Part shown: positions 45,674-57,017 of the stretch, one piece after another
Numbering within the stretch: the stretch's first letter is position 1
Layout of the letters: the number at the start of each line of letters is the position of its first letter
NCBI RefSeq assembly: GCF_036669915.1
Contig: NC_089325.1
Span: 3,728,683 to 3,792,682 of the forward strand
Length of the DNA: 64,000 nt
Reading direction: 5' to 3'
Source: Pocillopora verrucosa
Lineage: Eukaryota > Cnidaria > Anthozoa > Scleractinia > Pocilloporidae
Position numbers and translations under genes: made by a program
The notes under the pieces: model-generated
Seen by the model: the letters and a program-made list of their open reading frames with translations, nothing else
Told to the model about the DNA's origin: nothing
Database searches by the model: none

Positions 45674-47984
45674 CATCCTATCCAGGGGGAGTAGCAATAC
45701 TCCTAGTTGCTTCGCGCTACTCAGAAACCAGGGCAAGCTCCAGCTGGGTGAGTCAATGGGCTTGAGTGCAGACTTTTCCTGTTGCTGTTAATCAGAGTAA
45801 TTCTGGACTATACCAAAATCAACATACCATGTTATGACCTTGCATCCACTGGGCATTGTAAACATCACCAGAATATGGACGACCAAGAGCTATTTTTTTT
45901 CGTAAAAATAGCTGTTTCTTTTGTATCATCTGGACTCCTGCATCTCCTAACTCCTCTTTATAGTTATTTCTTTCAATACCCTAGGAAATAGTTTCATTCA
46001 GTTGACAAATAATTCAAATTGAGTTCCTTCTTTAGTATACTTCAATCAATTATGGTTCAAGTTTCTTAGTATGTAGCAGTATTAGATCACTAGAAGGGAA
46101 CTTCACCAGCAAAAATAACTCTTTCAGGTACAATATCTTGAATGAGCAAATTAAACAGGTAGCCTGCAAACACTCTCATTTTCAAAGGTTCCAAAACAAG
46201 TATATTTTCACTAACACATAGGTTTGAGATCTCAAAAACAATAGCCAGCAAGTGGTCTGTTGGTGATCTGGTGCTAATTAATGCCAGAATCCTTACCTAA
46301 TCTTACTTTTTGGTAGAGAAATTACGGTGCAGCAGTGCTGATAAAAGGGTCTGCTCTTGGGCTAATCAAGCAGTTGGTTAATTATAAACTAAGATAACAA
46401 TTCAACTCACCAGAAGTGATGGCAAATTTTCATATCTCACAGTCTTTGAATCTTCAATCAAGTTTTTAATAGTTTCTAAATCTTCCCTAAAAGACTGAGA
46501 TTGTGACCATGCTGGCAGTTTTTGTTTTATATCATCCAGGTTTGCCCTCACTTTCTTTTCAAGGTCTTCAACACTTGTTACATCAGCAGTATAACACAAT
46601 GGGTTGAAAAGCCGAATAATTCTCCATTTGCACATCAACAGGTACAGTTTATCATAGTCATTAAGGTTCAGAACCTTAAAAAGAAAAATCACAATCAATA
46701 AAAAATCAGCCAAGATGTTTAGCCCTTTACACTTGAACATCAGTAAGCATATTCTCCATATTGTTCTCTGTAGATTTCCTCTGGTGTTGACAGGGAGAAT
46801 TTTTCTAACAATTGAGAGCTCCTTTATTTGGTGATCATTTAAATCAGCCAAGATGCTTAGCCCTTTACACTCCAACATCAGTAAGCATATTCTCCATACT
46901 GTTCTCTGTGGATTTCCTATGGTGTTGACAGGGAGAATTTGTCTAACAATCGAGAGCTTCTTTATTTGGTAGTCATTTGTATTATTTTTTTTACCTTAAA
47001 GAGTGATATGGGTGCTATTGAGAGAGAGAGTTAACTACCAGTCACCTAAAGGGTTAACAAAGTGAAAGCCCTTGTGAGAGGACACTGCTCTTGCAGCTAA
47101 CTAGAATGGTTCTTGCAAGCAGCCACCAGAGGTGTAAGCAATAGATAGCCACTGAACGGAGATTGCCTAGCCAGCAATTTTGGAATGTAGATTTAAATAA
47201 TGTAACAAGTTATATGTAACAACAAGACAAACATTTAAATATGGCATTGTAAACAATGCACTGCAAAGTCATTGTCATGAATGACACTCTGAATTTGTCC
47301 AGTAACAGGAGGGGTTGTTGTATAAACTACAATGCATGAAAGCATCCTCAGCCATTTATGGGAAAGAATACAGAGCTTGCCAGAGGTTTCAAATAGGTTT
47401 TGTCAAGATCATCCTGGGTAGAGCTGTCAACCACGAGAGAGACTTATGAGAAACCTTTCTCTCCAAAAGGATAGAAGTTGTTTAAGTCATTTAACTAGGA
47501 ATTTTCAGAAACACTCAGTTGTGAATTAATCAGAATATGATTTCTCCCTGCCCAGTCAACCCTTAAACTGTCCTTTTTTCTATTCAACTCATAAATAAGT
47601 TCCAAAATTTGAAATCTAATCAGCTAGTTTTTCTCTTCCCTAGCTGCTGTACATTGCTTTAGAATTCAGTAGCATGAATTTGGTTTTATTACATACTCAT
47701 TGACTGAATAGAAGGTCCAGTTAAGGAAATATCTGGCTTCAGGTAAAGGTGTACAGACTGAGTGCAACAATGCGCAACATACTCTGGATCAATAAATAAT
47801 TTATCATATCGCAGCCACTCATCATACTTTTTATGAAAGTAACCCCACAATGTCAGTTCAATTATTAAGTATGAAAATTCGAAAAAACAAAATTTCATCA
47901 TAAATTTCGTCCGTGGGGCACTCCATTATCATCAGAATCTACGTATAAAAGATAAACCCAAACTAACACCTTAATAGCTGCTTC

Positions 47985-48121
47985 GGTAAAATTTCCGCAC
48001 AGCCCCATACTACATTACGCATTCAGTTCTTGGATAGAGAAAACAATGACAAAAACAATACATTTCCATTGGGAAAACAGATTTGTTTTACAATAGTACG
48101 GGGCTGTCAGGAAATTTTACC
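47985..48121. mobile_element. 137-bp hAT-like MITE with 8-bp target duplication (first)
   Basis: Starts GGTAAAATTTCC and ends GGAAATTTTACC, with imperfect terminal repeats of about 26 bp including CAGCCCC/GGGGCTG. Flanked by GCTGCTTC at 47977-47984 and 48122-48129. Copy 1 has the unfilled site as GCCGCTTC at 19452-19459. An 8-bp duplication is typical of hAT elements. The element is noncoding. It lies in the first intron of ROCO-2. Confidence 0.92.
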
Positions 48122-48179
48122 GCTGCTTCCTTAAAGCAAAAGCAACGGGAATAATTTAACATTCAATATTGGATCAAAC

Positions 48180-48316
48180 GGTAAAATTTCCGCCCAGCCC
48201 CATCCTACATTATACATTCAGTTCTTGAACAGAGAAAACAATGACAAAAACAATACATTTCCATTGGGAAAACAGATTTGTTTTACAATAGTATGGGGCT
48301 GTGCGGAAACTTTACC
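48180..48316. mobile_element. 137-bp hAT-like MITE with 8-bp target duplication (second)
   Basis: Same family and length as 47985-48121. Flanked by GATCAAAC at 48172-48179 and 48317-48324. The unfilled site in copy 1 is 19501-19508. Only 58 bp separate the two insertions, and they have the same orientation. Confidence 0.92.
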
Positions 48317-48432
48317 GATCAAACTTTCGTACGTTTGCGTGAGATAAAATATTGTATTCCCAGAGTCCTCGCGTATTTGATGTTTACCGACAAAACAGCG
48401 ATAAAACAACTCACCTGGTTTGTTGAATCCAT

Positions 48433-48814
48433 TTGTCAAATCGCAGAGAGGATTAAGTGTGAAATATCAACTTCCGCATCCTTTGACTCGCGGTGCTAGA
48501 TGGCTCGAGCGGTTTTAAAAGTTCGAACCGCGCGGGCCGTATGCAAATTGTGTCAATGCTTCTAAACTCGACAAGTCCTTGCAATTTCTGAGAGCAACAC
48601 TTACATATAGTCTCAAAGCGTATCCTGGCCTATAAATACACGCACAAAAAAAATCGATGCTCAGTTATCGTCCGGAAAAACCCAACAAGATGTAAAGGAA
48701 AGAAAGGAACTGTTCACTTCTACGTATTACTTTGTGTAACAACCCTTCTCTATGCCTCGTTTTCTCTGTCATGTGATATTACCCAGAAGCCCTTGTAGAC
48801 GCCCGTCTTTCATC
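48433..48814. promoter_or_regulatory. Bidirectional ROCO-2 / EMC3-B promoter region
   Basis: Copy 2 of the divergent promoter interval (382 bp). The octamer ATGCAAAT is at 48541-48548. It lacks 16 bases present at about 19714-19730 of copy 1, and the rest is nearly unchanged. It presumably drives the only complete EMC3 in the window. Confidence 0.5.
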
Positions 48815-51800
48815 ATGGCGGAGTTGCTGCTCGATCCGGCTATCCGTTTGTGGGTTATTTTGCCCATTGTAATAATAACGTTTCTTGTCGGAATAATCAG
48901 GCATTATCTGTCTATGCTTCTACAGTCAAGGAAAGATTTAGATTTGTTACAAGTCTCCGACAGGTAAGATGTGAGGACGAAAAAACTCGAACTGAGATGC
49001 AGGTAGCTGCGCCACCGTGCTATAGTGAACTTTTCGCAAAGTTAGTAACAAAATTGCGCTTCTAGCCCTTGGTAGTTGTTGCTATTTATAATAGCAATTT
49101 ATTTATTTATATTGGCTTATTGATTTATTTTCTCCAAAGTCTCTCATGCCTGCTCGCAAACGGTAACTTAAGTACATTAATTACTATTGCATATCGGTGA
49201 TCATGAAGCGTTTCCCTCGATGTTTAAATTTTTCAGTCAAGCTTTGATGAGGAGCAGAAATCTTAGGGAAAATGGAAAATATCTTCCTGAAGAGGTATGT
49301 GATACAAAAGTTCATGTATGGGTGTTTTGTTCCATAAATATAATATATTCGCGAACGTATATAATTTTGTCCATCCTCATAAATATAACATTTCAACATG
49401 ATAGAGTTTTGAGGCCAGACGACATTTCTTCAATGACGAGACAGAAGGGTATTTTAAAACACAGGATAGGAAAGGACCAGTCAAGAATCCAATTTCAGGT
49501 TAGTGCAGGTTCATACAATTACAGGCTTGGTAGTTTTATGTATGTCAATTCTTTTGTCAGGGGAATGGGGAGTTTTGGGATATCATGCTAGCTCAGGCTT
49601 CTCAACCAGTTTTTCAAGGCAAACTCAAAAAACTGGCTCTTACCAACCCTGAAACCAAATCCAATTTGCCCTGGATTTGACCCTGAAGTGTCCAAACATA
49701 GCTGATTCACACATCCCAATCTTTAATTGCAATTGATATAAACATGATAACATTTATTAAAACATAATACATTTACTACACTTTCATCTTTTTATCTTTT
49801 TCACCAGATCCAACAATGATGGTGGACATGGCCAAAGGAAACATTACAAATGTTTTACCAATGATCCTCATTGGAGGCTGGATCAACTGGCATTACTCTG
49901 GTTTCATTACAAGTATGTTAACACTTCTCCTTTATTTGAACATTTGTTGCTGAAGCCAAGTGCACACTCCTGGGCAAAGAGACTTTCAGTAGACTAAATA
50001 TATTGCCTAAGAACACATATGAGCTCTATTTGTTTATTTTTCATTTTTGTTCAGAGAGAAGGGGAGAGAGAAGAACATGTCTGATTGTCTAGTCAATTTT
50101 TAAAACTAAAAATGCCATGTAATGGTGTCATACTTTTATAATTTGTGGTAACCTCCATTGTTGGGATTTGCTTCACGATTAGTTGTAGGGGTAAAAAATT
50201 AAGAACAATCTGTTTTTTCCACCTTGCAGCAAAAGTGCCATTTCCACTAACATTGCGATTCAAAGCCATGTTACAGCGTGGCATTGATCTCACAACCTTG
50301 GATGCATCTTGGTAAGTTATCCATAAATTAACAACTTACATGTATTTAGACCCAGTCAAGTATAATTCTCTAATCTGTGTATGCAATTGAACAGTATCAT
50401 GCCACTTCTTGTCAATTTGTGTTAATGTTTAGTTTTACCCTGATGTCTAAGTTAACCAACTAAAGTAAGTCCCATACTTTATTAACAAATCTTGTGTCCC
50501 ACAAAAGTATTGCAATATTAAAAGGTTTTTCTTATGCTAGGTGCCTTAAACCAACACTGACAAAAGAAACACATCTGGATTTTAATTGTTTTGTTTTGAT
50601 TCCTCTATGCTTTCATTGAGCTCAGTTTGTGCAATTTTTGTCTGTATATTGAAATTAAGGAAACAAGGTACAATGTGCTTGCGAAAAAAAATTCACTTGT
50701 CTTACTCTTGCATTTTAGGGTTAGTTCTGTGTCCTGGTATTTCATCAACGTGTTTGGTCTCAGGAGCATGTATGCACTTGTACTGGGTCAAGATAATGGT
50801 TTGTCTTTTTTTTTTAATTTTTTTTTCAATTTTACCAACAAGAGGTTAATTAAACTAACTTTGACAAGAGATGACCCTTTCACCCTCAGATCTCACAAGT
50901 AATTCGAGTTTATTGATACTGATGAAGTACCTGATACAGTAGTTATATCTGATCTGAATGATATTTATACTGACTGGCCAATTATGGAATTACCCTTCCA
51001 TTGTAAGTGATTTAGACTTGGTAATTGTATGTCACATTTACCATACTCTCAACATATGAAAGAGACCTCAAATTCGCTTTTGTGTGTCTCTTATCTTGAA
51101 ATCCACTTTTAGCTGCAGACCAGACTCGTGTCATGCAGGAACAGATGCAGATGCAAATGCAGATGCCACAAGACCCAAGCAAGGCATTTAAGGTTGGAAA
51201 TAACTACTCATTTATCATAAGTACAGTATTTTATCATCTTTAGTGATAGAACCACCTCCTATATGCAATTTATAATGGTAATAGGACTGAGTGGAGTCCA
51301 ATTTGGTCTATAATCATACAAGTGATTGACAAAATTGGATGGCCGTGAAGCGGGAGTCTGATTTGTGAATCACAAGTATGATTACAGACCAAATTGGACA
51401 ATATGAATTCCTTTTACCAATTAATCATAACCATTACAATTTCCAAATGAAAAAATACATTAAGGACAAACATCTCCAGTAGGGACAATGTCTAAAGTAA
51501 AAAATTTGGAAATTTCCCAGTTTACTTTTCAGGGTAAGTGGTTGTTGCTATTGTTATTGTGATCAATTCTGTGATTGGTGGATTTAGCTGAGTGGACTTA
51601 GTATGATTGGCTGCTTCAACTGTCTGATTACAGGTGTCCAATTACAGCCAACTGTCCAATTACACTGTCCGATTACAACTGTACAGAGTGATTAGTGAAA
51701 TATAAAGCAGCTGATGCACCAATTATACTTGGGAATTGTAATGGTTATGATTGAGGGAGATACGTTTACAAGTATGTTGGCTAAAATGGTTAACACACAA

Positions 51801-52292
51801 GACTAAAAGATAAATGGGTTAACTTTCTAAAGAAACTCTGGTGCTGTGTCGGGGGAGGAGGGTATTACAGGATAATTTGGTTTTATCAGCTGGGTTGATA
51901 AAGTAAATTGACCACTAGAAAAGAGTTTCTTAGAGCTAATCAGAGCTTATCCACTCCACTTGGATTTACCCTAATCAAGGGCTAACAGTCAAAACGTAAC
52001 CCCAGAATCTTTCTATGGTGGCCAATCCCTATCAAAGAGTCTAGATTCGAACCTGAATGCATCATTTTGGTTTTTTTGTTTTATTATTTTCAAGTTATAC
52101 TTTATTTTGTTGAGAGTGAAGTACTGTTTATTGATAAATAACTTGGTTCTGTTTGTTTCTTCACAGGCTGAGTGGGAGGCCTTGGAGATTGTCCAACATG
52201 AATGGTCACTAGACAAAGTTGAGGAAGAGATGATGGAAGACTTTTCACCAACAGACATTATGGACGACATTGCTAAAGACAAATATGTTTGA
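48815..52292 (+). CDS. EMC3: ER membrane protein complex subunit 3, complete (copy B)
   Basis: Eight exons, 48815-48963, 49237-49294, 49405-49498, 49808-49912, 50230-50311, 50719-50798, 51113-51192 and 52167-52292, give 257 residues, close to the 261 of human EMC3. The subunit belongs to the YidC/Oxa1/Get1 superfamily and helps the EMC insert tail-anchored and multipass proteins into the ER membrane. Seen: N-terminal membrane helix [20 protein letters not shown]; cytosolic coiled segment [20 protein letters not shown]; helices [20 protein letters not shown] and [20 protein letters not shown]; a Met/Gln-rich stretch [15 protein letters not shown]-terminus [21 protein letters not shown] polyadenylation signal AATAAA is at 52500-52505. 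The start ATGGCGGAG overlaps a YY1-type ATGGCGG motif. All junctions splice in frame. Confidence 0.95.
51297..51399. repeat. Complete palindromic repeat at the copy 2 duplication edge
   Basis: Arms GTCCAATTTGGTCTATAATC and GATTACAGACCAAATTGGAC are inverted around a loop of about 60 bp, forming a strong hairpin. Copy 1 keeps the left arm and 13 bases of the right arm, so the duplication endpoint (51390) falls in the right arm. Confidence 0.82.
51423..51752. mobile_element. 330-bp element with perfect 19-bp terminal inverted repeats
   Basis: AATCATAACCATTACAATT at 51423-51441 is exactly reverse-complemented at 51734-51752. The interior contains repeated TCCAATTACA/TCCGATTACA words and no ORF. 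It lies in the last intron of EMC3-B. Target-site duplication was not recognisable. Confidence 0.82.
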
Positions 52293-52499
52293 TAGACATC
52301 CAAATTATGACCCCCTGATGTAAAAATCCTGATGCCTATGTTGTCGCGGAATCAAGAGGACTGTATACTTCTTTGTTTTCTAAACGCGTTTATTTTCTTC
52401 CATCACTCCTGACAATCTGAACATACTAACACTCTAACGATCTAAAACCAATCTGCCCTTACAATTCAGTGCTACTTCGTTTTACAGTTCTAGTTGCGA

Positions 52500-52505
52500 A
52501 ATAAA
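52500..52505 (+). terminator. EMC3-B polyadenylation signal
   Basis: AATAAA about 210 nt after the EMC3-B stop codon, in AT-rich sequence. It is the first perfect hexamer noticed on the plus strand after the stop. Confidence 0.5.
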
Positions 52506-54875
52506 GTAATTTTCCCACAATCACGAGTTCAGTAAATTCCCAATCCCAAAGTACTGTAATATACCCTATTTTAGTTGCAATTTCACAATTACACGTTTCT
52601 TTCCCTTATTTAGTTCACTGTACGCATGCAAATCAGTGTTGAACTTTGTTTACAACGTTGTGAAATATCATGTCACGAAATCTTCCTATTCGCGTTACAA
52701 TCAGTCTAGTATTTCGTTACATTGTGTGACAATTTATAACATTAACCATTAATTATAAAGAAATCGTTCTCGACACTGTCCTTGAAAAAGTGATGGGGCT
52801 TTGACCTGTGCCCTGTGGGGTAAAACCTGTCTATTTGTGGTCCAAGTCAAACAAAGTTATGTTCATTGTGGTAGGAAATTCTGAAACCTTAAAAATGGTT
52901 AATCTTCTAAAAATTCCAAGGAACCCAGGCCCTGTGGACGAAAAAGCTGCCAAAGATGAGGAAACGGTCGTAGTGTGGTGGAAAGGCTAGCATATGAAGG
53001 TGGTTGAGTTGATGGGAAGTTTTCTTACATTTCTCAGTTAGTAAGTGCACTGTCATAGGGCAATTTAGTGGGTTTTATTTACTGTATGACCGGCAAAATT
53101 CAAAAGTTTGTCTGATTTGAAATCTTCCCCCTCTACTTTAACCCAGACTTAGAATACATATTTTACTATCCTCGTTTTCTCGGTCCACGCTGTAAATTAC
53201 GAAACGTTGCGCTTGGGCCTTAAATCGTAGCGGAAAATACTCGATCCATAACTTACAGTACGGGCCTCGAACTCGATCCGTAAGAGGTCTGCATTCCTCC
53301 CTTAACGTTAAACAACTAAGCCCTTGGAATAAAGCAACTGTTAATAAATAAACTTATTTAATGATTAATTTAATGTAACTCAGTCTTTTTCGTTTTTCTT
53401 TTTGAACTCTAATTATTCTTTCCTAGTACTCTGTTTAAGTACAGCGTGAGACAGGTGAAAAGAAATTGAGGAGACTTTTCTTATTCTTTCCATCCTTCCT
53501 TCATCCCCTTTATTGCATGCTTCTATGGCTCTTCCCTTTGTACCTCCTACCCCTTGAGAAAAGTATAGGTACGACCTGGAAATCAGTCGGAAAAGCTCCC
53601 AAGGACGAGGAGGCAACATTATCTGGAGTTATTGCCTCTTTTCCAAGAGTTACATACGTTAAGTATTAAACAATAGTTTTCCTATTCGCCCTGAAAAAAG
53701 GTTACCGCCTGAAATACCATTTTTTTAGCTGACTGCATTTCTCAGTCGATAAACCAAATTATCTCGTTACTAGATTTAATACTCTTTGGAAAGAATTAAA
53801 ATACTGGCGGTGATAACCTTATCTATGGGACATAGATTTTGTGAACTAACACCCGATTGACACCAAAGCTAAGACAAGTGTTATGGCTGATTTCTTTTCT
53901 TCAAACACGGTTTGAATTGATTTTTTCCGAATGAAACTGGTGATTTTTACTTCAAATTTAGCGCAATGAAAAGGAAAGTTATTGATAGTTTGAACCCTAT
54001 GAAAATTCAATTTTTCAGTTTCTATTGCAGATTGTTATTTAATTAAACCTCGTTTGCCTAAACCTAATTTGCTTGTGTGAGTGGGGCATAACGTTATTTT
54101 CGATGTAAGAGGAAAAAATCAAGTAGGTAAGGCGAAGGTGGTAGAGACAGAGTTCTTTCATGAAAAAATTTTAGCGGGCGCCAACATCAACTTCCTCTTG
54201 CAGCCACCTCGTTACCGGTGTCCGTCTTCTTCCTCCATTCTCACTCGCTCCAGGCTCCAGTTTGGGCCACTCCCTAGGTTAAGGCAAACATTCTCCAGCG
54301 CTTTTATCGTCTCTTTTCATGTTCCTCAAGGAACTTCAGTAACCAAGACAAAACGAAAGAAACAGTTTCACCAAAAAAGTACAGTTCCATCCTTAAAAAC
54401 TTTCACACGACTTACTCAGTATAAGTACCTTTCGGCTGGACTCTCCCGCCATTGAGTGGAATAAATGCCTATTCCAGAGAGAGAATCGTCGTGAATTAGC
54501 GTACTTCATAGAACGTTACTATAGAGAATGTAACATGGAAATCTGCTGTGACGACAGAAGTGAGAGTCTGGTGCACGTGCGGAGTTGTTGTTTCACCTCT
54601 CAGAACCAACAACCTTTCTTCCTTTCGTACTACTGTCGTTTTGTGGTAGTTAAGAGGCGCACAGGGAGGCGGGAAGCTGATTACAATTTAAACATTTCAA
54701 AATTAAGAAACTTATGGTGACAAAAATAATTTCTTCCCGGTAAAATTGATCAAAAAACCTCCCGAGAATCCATAAAGAAGGTTGGACAGAAGATAATAAC
54801 AGCATCGACAAAAGACTAATGTGAATGAGTGAGACATATCGTTCTGATTTCACACAGCAGAATATCCTATTCCGG
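52506..54875. other. Intergenic region without recognised genes
   Basis: AT-rich with short unconvincing ORFs (for example 52808-52990 and 54081-54455). None shows splice-compatible homology or recognisable domains. A T/C-rich stretch lies near 53470-53540. No element ends were found. Confidence 0.5.
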
Positions 54876-55075
54876 AAGCTTTCGTTCGATATAATTCGAA
54901 CGGTTTTGCATGTGTACGCCTCTTTCCGATTGCGGACCTTTCCGTCGGTTTTCGAAAGCTTTCGTCCGATTTCGGACGCCCTCGTCTGTTTTCGGACACT
55001 TTCGTCCGATTTTGGACACTTCCGACGGATTTTTGTCGACTCTAGCTGGTTAGGAACTTTTTCTCATTTCGGACA
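54876..55075. repeat. Degenerate TTTCGTCCGATTTCGGAC tandem repeat
   Basis: Repeated words TTTCGTCCGA, TTTCGGAC and TTTTCGGAC recur with a period of about 30 bp. The unit is itself partly palindromic (TCCGA/TCGGA). It is clearly more CpG-rich than its surroundings. No open coding function is apparent. Confidence 0.7.
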
Positions 55076-56860
55076 TTTTCATCAGAAGAGAGTTTTTTGA
55101 CTAAATGGTATCTGATAACAAGATCGCAAAATGTGCTTCCTTCGTCTGCTCCGAGGTTGTTGAATCCCTTCGTAAAACTCGCAGCATTATTGTGAGAAGA
55201 CAAAGACTGGATCTTTACGACTCCATATCTTGTAAATAAGCAGATAAGAGTAATAATGAGCATCACTGAGAATGAATCTTCCGTCATCGCCGTCGAATGG
55301 ATTGAGAACCGGTCCCCTTCGATTTTTAACGCCGTTAAAATCGAAGGATAAGATACTCGTAGAACCCTTTACCGTCCATCTTCATCAATTGGTAAGGAAA
55401 TTCGCCTTCTTTCTCATTGATCCATGGCGCAGGCGTAGTTTCGGAATAACATTGTGTCCATTTAGGAAGGGGTGGGGGGGGGGAGCTTCATTTTTGCACT
55501 TACAAGTTGTGATTGGGAGAGGGCAAACTTTCATAATTTCTTTCATTAAAAAATTATGACCAAAAAATTCTCCTTGACATTTTTCTTAGGATGACGGTCG
55601 CTGTGGAGGCGAATTTTATTATATTTACTAATAAGCATTTTCGTCTTCCGTCAACAAGAAACAGCTCACATTTCTTTATTAACTTGTATTGCGACCAACT
55701 AACAGATAGAGGAGGCTCGAACATAAGTTTGGAGTTACGCCTTCACAGATTATTCAAGTTTTACGAGTTGTAGTGTCACGCCGCGTCCATCTTGGTCTGC
55801 TAGTAGTGTCCACAACAGTACCACTGAGTGAGACGCATTATGAGGCCATGGACTTTGCTTTATGGCGCAGCATTGGTAAGGAAACCCTGATCAAGAGCAA
55901 CATCATCAACTGGATGGCATGCAAAGAAGGCACTAGCTGGTAGTATAGTAAATCAGAAGAAGGGGTCACTCTCTTGAAAACTGGTGAAACAGGTTTAGTG
56001 CAGGTTTAGTGGTATAGGGTCGAACTCAGTAGCGTCAGATAGTAGTGGAATGTATGTGTATCATCAATTCCAGCTGTCTTTATATTTACTTTGATGGCGA
56101 CATAGGTGGAAGTTGGCCAACACATGACCCTTGTGGTAAAAGTCAAGCAAATCATTTCAAAAGGTGTGGCGAACCCACACGGAAATATTTTCATTCGGTA
56201 AACTGAACTGCAGAGGATCTATACGCAGAATAAAAAGTGTTTTGTTTAAGGCATGTAATCTCCTTGCTATAAGAGCAATAGTTTTGATCAAGTCATAGGA
56301 AGGTATCGCCCCATTGTAAGTAGTTCGCTCTTTAATGAAAGCGAGTTCGCCTTCAGGTCATACAACATGATTCCTTTTCTGTCGAAAAAATATAAGAGGT
56401 GTTATGATCTCTTGGTTTGAAAGTGGCCATTTTTTACCACCTGGGGATGGGGGTGAGGGTAGGAACATTTTTGTTGTGTAACAATACAATTCACCTAACC
56501 CCTCTAAGGCTCCGCAACATCCTTATGCCCCCCCTCCCCCCCTCATTGGCAATCAATTTTCTTTAGTTCCCCCTATATACTCTGTTGGAGACGACTGATC
56601 CCCGCTCCCTTCCCCTGAAAACCCTGTGATCCCTCCAAAACCCTTCGAAACTCCCCACTTCCCCCCCCCCCCCCCAACGCGATAAATGTAATTAGCTCAT
56701 TCCTTAGTATTGTGAAGAGAAACTCTTTTTTAATCGATCTTCTCTGACATAAGTGACCTGAAAGGCTCAAAACTCACTTAGCGCCTACACGTACTTAAAA
56801 TATGACATGAAAATGATGTTTTCTACTTTAAATGGAGTTGGTTCAAAAACTGTCGGAGCC
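55076..56860. other. Intergenic region with homopolymer runs
   Basis: No supported exon. A G run lies at about 55470-55482 and C-rich runs at about 56528-56545 and 56658-56677. Short ORFs here have no domain character. Confidence 0.45.

Positions 56861-56863
<3 letters not shown>

Positions 56864-56920
<57 letters not shown>
56864..56920. repeat. (CT)n microsatellite
   Basis: About 28 uninterrupted TC/CT dinucleotides. Length is subject to sequencing slippage. Confidence 0.95.
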
Positions 56921-56923
<3 letters not shown>

Positions 56924-57017
56924 GCAAAAGCTCTCTGAGTGCAGGTGCTGCAAGTGTCCCAAGGTACGCAAGTGTCTCAGGTACGGTGGTCCACAACTGT
57001 CACGGAAATAACAAATA

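Larger units (their letters stand above)
40375..48432 (-). pseudogene. ROCO-2: truncated copy of ROCO-1 (SAM-like, pseudokinase, SH3 only)
   Basis: Exons parallel to ROCO-1: 48415-48432 (ATG at 48432), 46411-46674, 45828-45980, 44709-44858, 44329-44499, 42769-42946, 42092-42211, 41291-41400, 40699-40790 and 40375-40482. Similarity to ROCO-1 ends at 40421, just after AQLAYNLALL and before the Roc P-loop. The frame then runs through LSKPNLVFPQGMLRW to a stop at 40375. Roc, COR and Death are missing. What remains, about 455 residues, has open frames apart from the same exon 5-6 phase problem as ROCO-1. The catalytic substitutions persist (VVVRFD, HTS, and TIT for DFG). It could be expressed as a short pseudokinase-SH3 protein or be a decaying pseudogene. 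Confidence 0.78.
40421..51390. repeat. Segmental duplication, copy 2
   Basis: Second copy of 12115-22578, in the same orientation, 17.8 kb downstream. It holds the 5' half of ROCO (truncated) and most of the complete EMC3, which continues beyond the right edge. Copy-specific changes: MITEs at 47985 and 48180, five rather than two minisatellite units at 45526, AT palindromes at 42318, about 35 extra bases near 47750 and a 16-base loss in the promoter. Confidence 0.93.

Noticed and set aside
12115..51390. The duplication as a purely false assembly duplication (haplotype retention)
   Set aside because: Not fully excluded. However, the reciprocal truncation with 17.8 kb of unrelated, gene-bearing sequence between, and MITE insertions with clean target duplications, fit a real event better. 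Read depth would decide.
52808..52990. 60-aa ORF after EMC3-B
   Set aside because: No domain, no supporting splice sites, and similar in length to many chance ORFs in this AT-rich interval.
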